From: an uncultured Roseibium sp.
Lineage (GTDB): Bacteria; Pseudomonadota; Alphaproteobacteria; Rhizobiales; Stappiaceae
Length of the DNA stretch: 64,000 nt
Direction of reading: 5' to 3'
NCBI RefSeq assembly: GCF_947494555.1
Contig: NZ_CANLVF010000009.1
Span: 106,119-170,118, forward strand
Shown here: in pieces, positions 8,851 through 17,053 of the stretch
Layout of the letters: every line of letters begins with the position of its first letter
Position numbering within the stretch: position 1 is the stretch's first letter
Made by a program: the position numbers and the translations under genes
The notes under the pieces: model-generated
The model's input: only the letters and a program-made list of their open reading frames with translations
What the model was told of the DNA's origin: nothing
The model's database searches: none

Positions 8851-9651
8851 ATGAAAAAACTGCGAGATACGGTGGCAGCGGTCAACCGACTTGCGACTTA
8901 CGGAACATTAGCTCCTGGGCGGGCCAATCATACACAACTTGCCGATCTTGTTGGTCGATGGAGTGAAGGCACCGTGCGCGGACGGCTTGTGCAGTCCGGT
9001 TGGGGTGCTGCGCTCGGTTTTCCCGGACTTGTTCTCGATCAGGAAGGACAGAACGTGGAGGTCTTTCTGTTTGAGTCGCCTGACCTCCCTGATCACTGGG
9101 ATCGTCTGGACGCCTTCGAAGGGGAAGGTTATCGGCGGGTCGAAACACACGTTTATACCGACGAAGGCGGTGTTTCCGCCTTCATCTATGTTGTGGCGGA
9201 ACAGCAGAGTGAAGCCGGCGCGGATCGACTGCGTGGCGGCATAGGTGCATTTCCTTTGAGAACGACCGACAAACTTCGATACGCGGATACCGATCGGCAA
9301 GGGCACATCAACAACGCAGTGTTCAACACGTTTCTGGAAACAGGCAGGGTCGAACTGCTGTACGGCGACGAACTCATGCAGGAAGGCTTGGCATTTGTTA
9401 TCGCAAGGCTCGAGCTTGATTTTCTCGCCGAAATCAACTGGCCCGGCACCGTTGAGATCGGTACGGCGGTGAAGGAGATCGGACGCAGTTCCTTCAAGCT
9501 TTTTCAGCGCGTGTTCCAGGACGGAACCCCGGTCGCCGAGGCCGTCACGATTATCGTTCAGATGAACGAGGCAACCCGCAAATCAACCCCACTTTCTGAA
9601 AACGCCCGCCAGAGGCTGGCGGAACTTGTGAGACCTGCGCTCAGCACATAG
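8851..9651 (+). CDS. Fusion of a gamma-glutamylcyclotransferase-like domain and a 4-hydroxybenzoyl-CoA-type thioesterase
   Basis: Two unrelated enzyme folds are joined in about 266 residues. Residues 1-125 match the AIG2/gamma-glutamylcyclotransferase fold: the substrate loop LATYGTLAPG near the N-terminus and AFEGEGYRR, whose acidic residue would be the general acid/base. From about residue 135 a hotdog thioesterase follows, with the signature YADTDRQGHINNAVF holding the catalytic aspartate and the usual ELDFLAEI strand. The reaction cannot be told; an acyl-CoA thioester is the likely substrate of the second half. The ATG at 8851 was preferred to a GTG at 8839 that overlaps the GGAG site. 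The fusion is in one uninterrupted frame. Confidence 0.82.
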   Translation: MKKLRDTVAAVNRLATYGTLAPGRANHTQLADLVGRWSEGTVRGRLVQSGWGAALGFPGLVLDQEGQNVEVFLFESPDLPDHWDRLDAFEGEGYRRVETHVYTDEGGVSAFIYVVAEQQSEAGADRLRGGIGAFPLRTTDKLRYADTDRQGHINNAVFNTFLETGRVELLYGDELMQEGLAFVIARLELDFLAEINWPGTVEIGTAVKEIGRSSFKLFQRVFQDGTPVAEAVTIIVQMNEATRKSTPLSENARQRLAELVRPALST

Positions 9652-9707
9652 CTGTCTCAGCTCCATTATATCTTGACGTTTCAGAGGAATAACGACACTT
9701 AAGGCCT

Positions 9708-10682
9708 ATGGTTACGATCGTCGACACGCTCAATCGCCCGAACGCAAAATCCGATGCACGTCCCCGGCATCCGGAGAAGGAACATCGTCCGGACAATCCC
9801 ATTCAGCGCAAGCCGAAATGGATCCGCGTCAAAGCGCCTACGTCGCCCGTTTATCGCGAAACTCAAAATGTCGTTCGCGAAAACAACCTCGTCACCGTGT
9901 GTGAAGAAGCAGGTTGCCCCAATATCGGCGAATGCTGGTCAAAAAAACATGCCAGCTTCATGATCCTCGGCGATACCTGTACGCGCGCGTGTGCGTTCTG
10001 CAATGTCAGGACAGGCATGCCGGGACCGGTCGACCAAAACGAACCGCAAGGTGTGGCCGACGCAGTCGCGACAATGGGGTTGCAGCACGTCGTCGTTACC
10101 TCCGTGGATCGGGACGACCTTGACGACGGCGGCGCGCAGCATTTTGCAGATGTGATCGAAGCAATCAGGAAAACGTCGCCCAGTACGACTGTTGAAGTCC
10201 TGACACCGGATTTTCTGCGCAAAGACGGTGCCCTGGAAACGGTGGTCGCGGCCAAGCCGGACGTCTTCAACCACAATCTTGAGACTGTTCCGTCGAAGTA
10301 TCTGACAGTCAGGCCGGGTGCGCGCTATTTCCACTCCATTCGCCTTCTCCAGAAGGTGAAGGAACTTGATCCGGAAATGTTCACGAAATCCGGTATCATG
10401 GTCGGACTCGGCGAAATCCGGAACGAGGTGTTGCAGCTAATGGACGACTTGCGTGCCGCTGATGTGGACTTCCTTACGATCGGCCAGTATTTGCAGCCCT
10501 CCAAGAAGCACCACCCGGTGATGTCGTTTGTCACACCTGAGGAATTCAAGGGATACGAGCGGATAGCCTATGCCAAGGGCTTCCTCAAAGTCTCTGCCAG
10601 CCCGCTTACACGCTCGTCTCATCATGCCGGCGAGGATTTCGCTGAACTGCGGGCAGCTCGAAAAGCAAAACTCGGCCACTAG
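9708..10682 (+). CDS. lipA: Lipoyl synthase
   Basis: This radical-SAM enzyme inserts two sulfurs into octanoyl groups on carrier proteins, making lipoyl groups. Its likely clients include the PdhB and PdhC proteins encoded 3 kb upstream. The protein has 324 residues. The auxiliary cluster motif is CEEAGCPNIGECW (CX4CX5C) and the radical-SAM motif is CTRACAFC. The C-terminal RSSHHAGE motif, whose serine ligates the auxiliary cluster, is present. The ribosome site is weak (AAGG). A RatA/COQ10-like gene starts 31 bases downstream, a common pairing in alphaproteobacteria. Confidence 0.97.
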   Translation: MVTIVDTLNRPNAKSDARPRHPEKEHRPDNPIQRKPKWIRVKAPTSPVYRETQNVVRENNLVTVCEEAGCPNIGECWSKKHASFMILGDTCTRACAFCNVRTGMPGPVDQNEPQGVADAVATMGLQHVVVTSVDRDDLDDGGAQHFADVIEAIRKTSPSTTVEVLTPDFLRKDGALETVVAAKPDVFNHNLETVPSKYLTVRPGARYFHSIRLLQKVKELDPEMFTKSGIMVGLGEIRNEVLQLMDDLRAADVDFLTIGQYLQPSKKHHPVMSFVTPEEFKGYERIAYAKGFLKVSASPLTRSSHHAGEDFAELRAARKAKLGH

Positions 10683-10713
10683 GTCCGGCAGCGAACGGGA
10701 TCTGACAAACTGC

Positions 10714-11166
10714 ATGCCCAGTTTTTCTTCCAATCACAAGGTCAATCACAAGGCGGAGGACATGTTCCGCCTTGTCGCCGATATCGAGCAATATCCAAAA
10801 TTCGTTCCGCTGTGTCAGGGGCTACATGTGCGTGGCCGCAAGGAACTCGACGATGGCCGCACGGTTCTCGTTGCGGATATGACGGTCGCCTACAAACTCT
10901 TCAAGGAGACCTTTACCAGCCGTGTCGAGTTATGCCCAAAGACGCGCACCATTCTTGTTGAATATCTGGACGGGCCGTTCAAGCACCTGGAAAACAAATG
11001 GACATTCGAGGATGCGGAAGAAGCAAGCTGCAACGTCGGCTTCTTCATCTCCTATGAATTCAAGAGCAGGACTCTCGGCTCGCTCATGGGCGTGATGTTT
11101 GACAAGGCATTCAGGAAGTTTTCAAGCGCTTTTGAAGCGCGCGCAGATGAAGTCTACGGGGCTTGA
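10714..11166 (+). CDS. RatA/COQ10-family START-like protein
   Basis: This 150-residue protein of the SRPBCC (START-like) superfamily resembles bacterial RatA and mitochondrial COQ10, which bind ubiquinone and help respiratory electron transfer. Visible family marks are the opening HKAEDMFRLVADIEQYPKFV, the middle GPFKHLENKWTF and the closing FDKAFRKFSSAFEARA. The name 'RatA toxin' comes from an E. coli ribosome-association claim and should not be read as evidence for a toxin here. The chosen ATG matches the usual N-terminus of the family; the frame itself stays open upstream into lipA. Confidence 0.88.
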   Translation: MPSFSSNHKVNHKAEDMFRLVADIEQYPKFVPLCQGLHVRGRKELDDGRTVLVADMTVAYKLFKETFTSRVELCPKTRTILVEYLDGPFKHLENKWTFEDAEEASCNVGFFISYEFKSRTLGSLMGVMFDKAFRKFSSAFEARADEVYGA

Positions 11167-11187
11167 ACAGCCGACGTCGAAAACGGG

Positions 11188-11622
11188 TTACTTGTACTCT
11201 TTGAAGGCGTCGCGAATGGTTTGAAGGCGGCTGGATCTCATGTCGAGTGGCTTGTTCGCCGCTCTGATTTTCGCCACATCACGCTTCGACAGCCCAAGAT
11301 CTTCCAAAGTCGCGAACGCGCTGTTGTCCTTGCAGACAATCCTGCGGACAGTTCCGGTGTTTTCTTCCAGGATGAGGGTTCGACCTGCGGCATTTTGCTG
11401 CTCAGTCCAAATGACCGTCGTCGATGAGACCCAAAAACTGCGGTTGCAGTAGTTTGCACGGTGATAGCCGGACTTGGGCTTGGAGAGAATCTCGTGGAAC
11501 CCGGTGAACTTGCCATTGGAATGCTGCGACCGGATGTAGAAATCGCTTTTGGCGAACGCTGTCCCGGTCAGACCGGCACAGGTCATAAGCGTCAGTGCAA
11601 TGCATGCCAGCGAGCGTTTCAT
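11188..11622 (-). CDS. Secreted small protein, paralogue 1 of 3
   Basis: This 144-residue protein of unknown function has a clear signal peptide (MKRSLACIALTLMTCAGLTG, cleaved near AFA-KS), so it should be periplasmic or secreted. The mature part starts FYIRSQHSNGKFTGFHEIL, then has YCNRSFWV and an IVCKD segment. The same skeleton, namely a G-x-H motif, a YC-(N/A)-x-(S/A)-(F/Y)-(W/Y)-V segment, a W-T-(E/Q)-(L/Q) segment and a second cysteine, recurs in the next two reverse-strand genes. The two cysteines could form a disulfide. It shares no operon with the RatA-like gene, which converges on it. Confidence 0.75.
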   Translation of the reverse strand: MKRSLACIALTLMTCAGLTGTAFAKSDFYIRSQHSNGKFTGFHEILSKPKSGYHRANYCNRSFWVSSTTVIWTEQQNAAGRTLILEENTGTVRRIVCKDNSAFATLEDLGLSKRDVAKIRAANKPLDMRSSRLQTIRDAFKEYK

Positions 11623-11719
11623 GCTTGAGTTCCTCTAACGAGCCCAGCTTAACCCCAATGGCATAAAGAATACGTTACTTAGCTTACCCTTTCGTTACCC
11701 GGCTCAGGACATTTTGATT

Positions 11720-12196
11720 TCATTGGTCATGAAACGACTGGGCGGCCTTGTCTTTACCGTTTGCATTGAAGGCGTCGCGGATCGCGGCAAAGCGGTTGAT
11801 CTTGTCGATCGTCAGGCCGTCATTTTGTATGATGACCCGTGGATCTTCGGTAACTCCAAGGCCCTTCAGAGTGACCTGTTCGGCTGGGCGCTCACATATT
11901 GGCCGCCAGCCTTTGCCCCAGTTGAATTCGACACGAACAGCATAGTTTCGTTCCACTTCCAGTTGCGTCCACGCAATGGTTGCATAACGAACCCAGTAGG
12001 ACCGATTGCAATATTCGACTTCCACCAGGTCTTCGGCGCGTCTGTTGTAAATTCGGTGGGAGCCCCGAAAGTGACGGTTTTCGTCACGCGAGATTATGTA
12101 GGTGTCGCCGACGATCGGAATTTCCGATTGAGCGTTGGCCTGAGTTGCCGAAAGAACAAAAAATCCAAGTGTCAGCAATAACTTATGGAACCACAT
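11720..12196 (-). CDS. Secreted small protein, paralogue 2 of 3
   Basis: This 158-residue protein has a signal peptide (MWFHKLLLTLGFFVLSATQA, cleaved near ANA-QS). The core has YIISRDENRHFRGSHRIYN, VEYCNRSYWVRYATIAWTQL, EVERNYAVRVEFNWGKGWRP and IC, followed by QVTLKGLGV. It is plainly homologous to the neighbouring genes at 11188 and 12385, closest to the latter. The start follows GGAGAAGG six bases upstream. No domain family is recognised. The C-terminal helix (INRFAAIRDAFNA) recalls the end of paralogue 1 (LQTIRDAFKEY). Confidence 0.75.
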   Translation of the reverse strand: MWFHKLLLTLGFFVLSATQANAQSEIPIVGDTYIISRDENRHFRGSHRIYNRRAEDLVEVEYCNRSYWVRYATIAWTQLEVERNYAVRVEFNWGKGWRPICERPAEQVTLKGLGVTEDPRVIIQNDGLTIDKINRFAAIRDAFNANGKDKAAQSFHDQ

Positions 12197-12384
12197 AATC
12201 TGCCTTCTCCAACGCGAGCGACCTTCGCGTCTTGCTATGTCCAGCGATAACTCTTGGTTGTTGTTGATGAGAAGATATGTCTGCTTCTTGTAGAACTGAT
12301 TGAAAGCGGGACGGGCGTTTTATTAAAAATTTAGGTTCCCTTATTGGGTGCGCGTCATAATTCTGCAATCGATCGGAAAATTCA

Positions 12385-12852
12385 TCACCTGCTGTGAAAA
12401 CTTCCCTCCGGGTTTTCGGAATTTGCAGGTCGAAACATGGCGCCGAACGCAGCCAGACGGCTTGTGGCGGGCTTATCATTTTCCAGGTTCGCGAGATATT
12501 CTCTGGCGCTGACGAGGACACCCACGTCCTTGAGCGTGACCTCCTGTTCGGGATTGGCGCAAATGGGTCGCCATCCGCGTCCAAAATTGTATTCTACATG
12601 AACCACATTTCCGCGTTCGACTTCCAATTGAGTCCAGGCGACGGAACTGCTGCGCACGTAATATGCACTCGCGCAATAGTTCACCTCATTCATGTCCGGA
12701 GCGAAGTCTTTGAACAGCTTGTGGCTTCCGACGAATTGACCGGCCGCATCCCTTGAAATCAGAAAATAGTCACCAGGTTGTGGAAGCGGGGAAGCAGACA
12801 CGGAGGTGCTCAGGCAAAGGAAGGCGATCAGCGTCGCGAAGGATTTTTTCAT
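12385..12852 (-). CDS. Secreted small protein, paralogue 3 of 3
   Basis: This 155-residue member of the same family has a signal peptide MKKSFATLIAFLCLSTSVSA. The mature part reads PLPQPGDYFLISRDAAGQF, then VNYCASAYYVRSSSVAWTQL, EVERGNVVHVEYNFGRGWRP, IC and EVTLKDVGV. The ATG at 12852 was preferred to a TTG at 12864 because it gives a normal signal peptide. The 188-base gap to paralogue 2 is AT-rich and would hold a separate promoter. Function unknown; the two invariant cysteines suggest a disulfide in an exported domain. Confidence 0.73.
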   Translation of the reverse strand: MKKSFATLIAFLCLSTSVSASPLPQPGDYFLISRDAAGQFVGSHKLFKDFAPDMNEVNYCASAYYVRSSSVAWTQLEVERGNVVHVEYNFGRGWRPICANPEQEVTLKDVGVLVSAREYLANLENDKPATSRLAAFGAMFRPANSENPEGSFHSR

Positions 12853-12942
12853 CTTGGAAAACAATCGACAGAAAGTTGGGACCGGGATGAGGGGACTATA
12901 GGTCCGCTTATCTTGGAAACCCAGCAGGAACCTGTGTGATCC

Positions 12943-13482
12943 TTAACGATCCTTTTCAATTGTCAGTGCATTTAGAACAGACGTCAAAGCTGTCTGGATC
13001 GTTTCCAGACGGATTGATTTTCTGCCCCTGTCTGCAAACCAGCAATGAAAATGCTGTGTCGGCTTGTTGGTTTCCGCGACGGCAATGTGGACTGTTCCAA
13101 CGGGCTTGTCCTCAGAGCCGCCGCCAGGTCCTGCTATGCCTGTAACTGAAACGGCAATATCCGCATCCGAGCGCGTCAGGGCACCCTCTGCCATGGCGAC
13201 TGCGACATCCTTGCTGACGGCGCCAACACGGGAAATCAGGTCGGCAGGGACGCCGAGCAGCTCGGTCTTGGCTTCGTTTGAGTAAGTCACGAAACCTCGG
13301 TCAACAGCGGCTGAAGATCCGGCAATTTCGGTAAGCGCGCCAATGATCAGACCACCTGTACATGACTCTGCCGTTACGATCATTTTGCCGTTTGATTTCA
13401 GTTCCTCCAGAACGCTGCTTACCAGCGGCGTCAGGTCTGCGAGATCGTTCAGTCTGGTTTCTGGCATTGCGGTTTCACTCAT
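12943..13482 (-). CDS. CinA-family nicotinamide-nucleotide amidohydrolase
   Basis: This 179-residue protein corresponds to the C-terminal CinA/PncC domain alone. Such proteins deamidate nicotinamide mononucleotide to nicotinic acid mononucleotide. Conserved family segments are TAESCTGG (with the catalytic serine), RGFVTYSNEAK and SVTGIAGPGGGSEDKPVG followed by THVHIA-like strands. The start lies eight bases inside the ispDF 3' end, so translation is probably coupled. This ispDF-cinA arrangement is common in Rhizobiales. Confidence in the family is high; enzymatic activity is inferred. Confidence 0.9.
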   Translation of the reverse strand: MSETAMPETRLNDLADLTPLVSSVLEELKSNGKMIVTAESCTGGLIIGALTEIAGSSAAVDRGFVTYSNEAKTELLGVPADLISRVGAVSKDVAVAMAEGALTRSDADIAVSVTGIAGPGGGSEDKPVGTVHIAVAETNKPTQHFHCWFADRGRKSIRLETIQTALTSVLNALTIEKDR

Positions 13483-14728
13483 TTTCGGGAAACGGGAGGC
13501 GGACGGTCACGTTCGCCAAGGCTGCGATGCCTTCCTTACGACCTGTAAACCCCAGTCTTTCCGAAGTTGTTGCTTTGACTGAAACCCGGGATACCGGCAG
13601 TTCGCAGATTTGGGCCACTGAAGCTCGGATTTCAGCGCGATGCGGTCCTATCTTGGGTTCCTCGCATACGATCGTGACATCGATATGCGCAAGCCGGCCG
13701 CCAAGCTTTTTCACGCGCTCGATCGCATCAAACTGAAATCGGTCTGAAGAGGCACCCTTCCATTGCGGGTCGCTCGGTGGAAAGTGCTGGCCGATATCGC
13801 CATCGCCAATTGCGCCGAGGGTAGCATCGGTTATTGCGTGGAGGACGACGTCTGCATCCGAATGACCCTTGAGCTTCCTGATATGCGGAATCGCCACGCC
13901 GCCAAGCGTAACCTGATCGCCCTCGTCGAATGCATGTACGTCATAGCCGATCCCTGTCCGGATATCTTGAAGCTGAGACAGGGGATGATTGAGGGCAGGA
14001 GTATCTGTCATTAATGTAGCTTTTGCTTGCCGATTTGCTCGTTCGAGATCCGTTGCCGTCGTGATTTTGAAATTGGAGGGATCTCCGTCGCTCAGCTCCA
14101 CACTCATTCCCGCCCATTCGGCCAATCCGGTATCGTCTGTGAAATCGACAATGCCTTCCGCAGCTGCTTTCGTGTGCGCTTCGAGAATGGCCTCAAACGG
14201 AAATGCCTGAGGGGTTTGTGCGGCCCAAAGACCGCGTCTGTCTATGGTTTCAAGCGGAGCGTCAGGCGCTTTCGACTTCTTGAGCGTGTCAGCGACAGGT
14301 ACAGCTGCGAGAACTCCTTCGGCACCAGTGTCAAGCTTTTCAAAAAGAGTTTGCATCACTTCAATGGAGATGAATGGTCTCGCCGCGTCGTGGATGAAGA
14401 CAAGGTCGCTGCCCGATTTGCGGAGCGTCCTCAAGCCTTCCAGTACCGATAGCTGTCGCGTTTTGCCGCCAAATGCAGTTTCCAAGTTGACGGATGTGTC
14501 CGGCAAAACCGCGTCCCTTGCCGCCGTTTTGTAGAGTTCAACATCGTCCGGATGGATGACGGTTACGATGGTTGAAATTCGGGGATGCGCTGCAAGTGCT
14601 TCCAGTGTATGTGACAACACCGGTCTTCCTGCGATGGACCGGTATTGTTTGGGCAGGGCCGTGCCAGAACCCGCCAGGCGCGTACCCCTTCCAGCCGCGA
14701 CGACGAGAGCTGCTGCCGTTTTACCCAT
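13475..14728 (-). CDS. ispDF: Bifunctional IspD/IspF enzyme of the MEP isoprenoid pathway
   Basis: One 417-residue polypeptide carries two steps of non-mevalonate isoprenoid synthesis. Residues 1-225 are IspD (CDP-methylerythritol synthase) with the nucleotide-binding N-terminus AAGRGTRLAGSG and FIHDAARPFI. Residues 260-417 are IspF (MEcPP synthase) starting GIGYDVHAF, with metal ligands in YDVHAF and in KGHSDADVVLHAI, and the GDIGQHFPPSD loop. The fusion is characteristic of alpha- and epsilonproteobacteria and skips the intermediate kinase step IspE. The ATG follows AAGGAGACC. It diverges from dusB across 158 bases. Confidence 0.96.
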   Translation of the reverse strand: MGKTAAALVVAAGRGTRLAGSGTALPKQYRSIAGRPVLSHTLEALAAHPRISTIVTVIHPDDVELYKTAARDAVLPDTSVNLETAFGGKTRQLSVLEGLRTLRKSGSDLVFIHDAARPFISIEVMQTLFEKLDTGAEGVLAAVPVADTLKKSKAPDAPLETIDRRGLWAAQTPQAFPFEAILEAHTKAAAEGIVDFTDDTGLAEWAGMSVELSDGDPSNFKITTATDLERANRQAKATLMTDTPALNHPLSQLQDIRTGIGYDVHAFDEGDQVTLGGVAIPHIRKLKGHSDADVVLHAITDATLGAIGDGDIGQHFPPSDPQWKGASSDRFQFDAIERVKKLGGRLAHIDVTIVCEEPKIGPHRAEIRASVAQICELPVSRVSVKATTSERLGFTGRKEGIAALANVTVRLPFPENE

Positions 14729-14886
14729 AGGCGGTCTCCTTGCGGGTTGGTTTGGCTTAAATCACTGATCGTCTTTAACGAACTTCCTATGCAAATCGCA
14801 ATTTTAGACTTGTTGCGATGCAGAAATTGTCTACAATATAGGCAGATTGTATTTTGCACAGGTAATGAGCAGAAGAAGAGAGCCGC

Positions 14887-15903
14887 GTGCCGGAATTCAA
14901 CAAACCACTTAAGATCGGGCCCCATCTGGTGCCCAATCGCGCTGTTCTCGCTCCGATGTCGGGTGTGACGGATCTGCCCTTTCGCAGGATCGCCGCACGC
15001 TATGGTGCCGGCATGGTGGTCAGCGAAATGGTCGCCAGCGAATCCTTTGTCAAAGGTGATGCCGAAACCCAGATGCGTGCTGAAGCGCAGAACTCCGGTC
15101 TTCATGTCGTCCAACTCGCAGGCAGGGAAGCGCGATGGATGGGGGAGGCCGCAAAGGTCATTGCCGATCTGGGTGCTGACGTCATCGACATCAATATGGG
15201 CTGCCCAGCGAAAAAGGTCACGTCCGGATATTCCGGGTCTGCCCTGATGCGGGATCTTGATCACGCGCTCACTTTGATAGAGGCAACTGTCGCTGCCGTC
15301 AGCGTTCCCGTGACCGTCAAAATGAGGCTGGGATGGGATGACAATTCCCTGAACGCTCCGGAGCTGGCGCGCCGCGCAGAAGCTGCCGGTGTTCAGTTGA
15401 TCACGGTGCACGGACGGACCAGATGCCAGTTTTACAAGGGCAATGCCAACTGGCACGCGATCCGGAGCGTAAAGGAAGCCATCTCGATCCCCCTGATTGC
15501 CAATGGTGACTGCAAGGGTACTGAGGATGCTGAAAAAATGCTCGAAGCGTCCGGTGCGGATGGCGTCATGATCGGGCGAGGAGCGTATGGCCGGCCATGG
15601 CTTCCCGGGCAGATTGGACATTTCCTGGAAAACGGGAAGCTCCCGGACCCGCCGTCGAAAGCGGAGTTCTCGGATCTCGTTTCGGAACATTACGAGGCGA
15701 TTCTCGGCCACTACGGCCAGACGCAGGGCGTCCGTATCGCGCGCAAGCACCTTGGTTGGTATCTGGACGTCGCTCAAACCCGCGCGGAATGCGTAATGCC
15801 GGGCATTGAGCGCAGGACGGTTATGACATCCGACCGTCCTGCCGAAGTTCTGAAGCTGGTCGCTGACTGGTTTGCAACATCAAACGAACGGATAGCTGCG
15901 TGA
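14887..15903 (+). CDS. dusB: tRNA-dihydrouridine synthase DusB/NifR3
   Basis: This FMN-dependent enzyme reduces uridine to dihydrouridine in tRNA. It has 338 residues and starts with GTG after an AGAAGAGAG ribosome site. The catalytic cysteine lies in NMGCPAKKV, FMN-contacting segments are APMSGVTDLPFRRIA and VKMRLGWDD, and the TVHGRTR strand is present. It overlaps ntrB by four bases (GTGA), giving the classical dusB(nifR3)-ntrB-ntrC arrangement of alphaproteobacteria. The dusB promoter should therefore also drive the ntr genes. Confidence 0.95.
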   Translation: MPEFNKPLKIGPHLVPNRAVLAPMSGVTDLPFRRIAARYGAGMVVSEMVASESFVKGDAETQMRAEAQNSGLHVVQLAGREARWMGEAAKVIADLGADVIDINMGCPAKKVTSGYSGSALMRDLDHALTLIEATVAAVSVPVTVKMRLGWDDNSLNAPELARRAEAAGVQLITVHGRTRCQFYKGNANWHAIRSVKEAISIPLIANGDCKGTEDAEKMLEASGADGVMIGRGAYGRPWLPGQIGHFLENGKLPDPPSKAEFSDLVSEHYEAILGHYGQTQGVRIARKHLGWYLDVAQTRAECVMPGIERRTVMTSDRPAEVLKLVADWFATSNERIAA

Positions 15904-17051
15904 GCGACAAGACATCTGAGACTGGCCGTGCGGCCATGCTCGCGAGCGACGGACCTAGCATACTTGATGCGCTTCCGCATCCGGTGCTCCTGGTTGCGCC
16001 TGACGGCGTCATTGAGTCCGCAAACATGGCGGCAGAAATTTTCATGCGTTCGAGCGCCTCGGTTCTCAGGCGCCACCCGATCAGTGACTTTGTGCCATTT
16101 GGCAGCCCTCTGCTGACTCTGATCGAACAGGTCCGCGAGCGGGCTGCACCAGTGAACGAATACAAGGTGGATATTGGGTCGCCCCGCATTGGCGCGCCCA
16201 AAATGGTGGACATCAATGCTGCTCCTGTAGCCGATCGCCCGGGCGCCGTTGTGCTCATGTTCCAAGAACGCACAATGGCCGAAAAAATTGACCGGCAACT
16301 GACATCGCGGGGTGCTGCGAGAACCGTCACGAGTCTCGCTGCCATGCTAGCGCACGAAATCAAGAACCCTCTTTCGGGGATAAGGGGAGCGGCACAGCTG
16401 CTGGAGCAGTCGGTCGTAGACGATGACCGGTCACTCACGCGCCTGATCATGGATGAAACGGATCGGATCGTGAAGCTCGTGGACCGCATGGAGGTCTTTT
16501 CGGATGAGCGGCCGATCGAGCGCGAACCCGTGAATATTCACGTTGTCCTCGATCGTGTGAAGAGCCTTTCCGACAACGGTTTTGCGCGCAACAAACGGAT
16601 TGTCGAGATCTATGACCCTTCGTTGCCTCCGGTCTTTGCCAACAAGGATCAGCTCATCCAGGTGTTTCTCAATCTGGTCAAGAATGCGAGCGAGGCAATC
16701 GGCGAAGATCCGGACGGCGAAATTCGAATCTCAACGGCGTTCCGCCCGGGGGTGCGCCTATCCGTTCCGGGTACCGAAGCACGGGTGAGCCTGCCGTTGG
16801 AGTTTTGCGTACAGGACAACGGCCCCGGTGTTCCGGACGATCTTTTGCCGCACCTGTTCGAGCCCTTTATCACCACAAAGACAAACGGCTCGGGACTGGG
16901 ACTGGCGCTTGTTGCAAAGATCATTGGTGATCATGGCGGCGTTATTGAATGCGACAGTCAGCGAGAGCGCACAATTTTTCGAATTCTGATGCCCGCGTAT
17001 GCAGGCGAATTGCAACCGGACACAGACAAGACAAGCCAGGGAACCGACTAA
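15900..17051 (+). CDS. ntrB: Nitrogen-regulation sensor histidine kinase NtrB
   Basis: Cytoplasmic sensor kinase that phosphorylates or dephosphorylates NtrC in response to PII proteins. It has 383 residues. An N-terminal PAS domain (about 20-125; ILDALPHPVLLVAPDGVIES) is followed by the dimerisation/phosphotransfer helix with MLAHEIKNPLSGIRGAAQLL (phosphorylated His). The ATPase domain has FVNL-type N box LNLVKNASEAI, DNGPGVP and GLGLALVAKIIGDHGG. There is no membrane segment, as expected for NtrB. The GTG start overlaps the dusB stop, so translation is coupled. Confidence 0.96.
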   Translation: MSDKTSETGRAAMLASDGPSILDALPHPVLLVAPDGVIESANMAAEIFMRSSASVLRRHPISDFVPFGSPLLTLIEQVRERAAPVNEYKVDIGSPRIGAPKMVDINAAPVADRPGAVVLMFQERTMAEKIDRQLTSRGAARTVTSLAAMLAHEIKNPLSGIRGAAQLLEQSVVDDDRSLTRLIMDETDRIVKLVDRMEVFSDERPIEREPVNIHVVLDRVKSLSDNGFARNKRIVEIYDPSLPPVFANKDQLIQVFLNLVKNASEAIGEDPDGEIRISTAFRPGVRLSVPGTEARVSLPLEFCVQDNGPGVPDDLLPHLFEPFITTKTNGSGLGLALVAKIIGDHGGVIECDSQRERTIFRILMPAYAGELQPDTDKTSQGTD

Positions 17052-17053
17052 CG

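Noticed and set aside
10714..11166. Toxin reading of the RatA-like gene next to lipA.
   Set aside because: No antitoxin gene lies beside it and the family is better understood as ubiquinone-binding COQ10-like; the toxin name comes from a single E. coli context.
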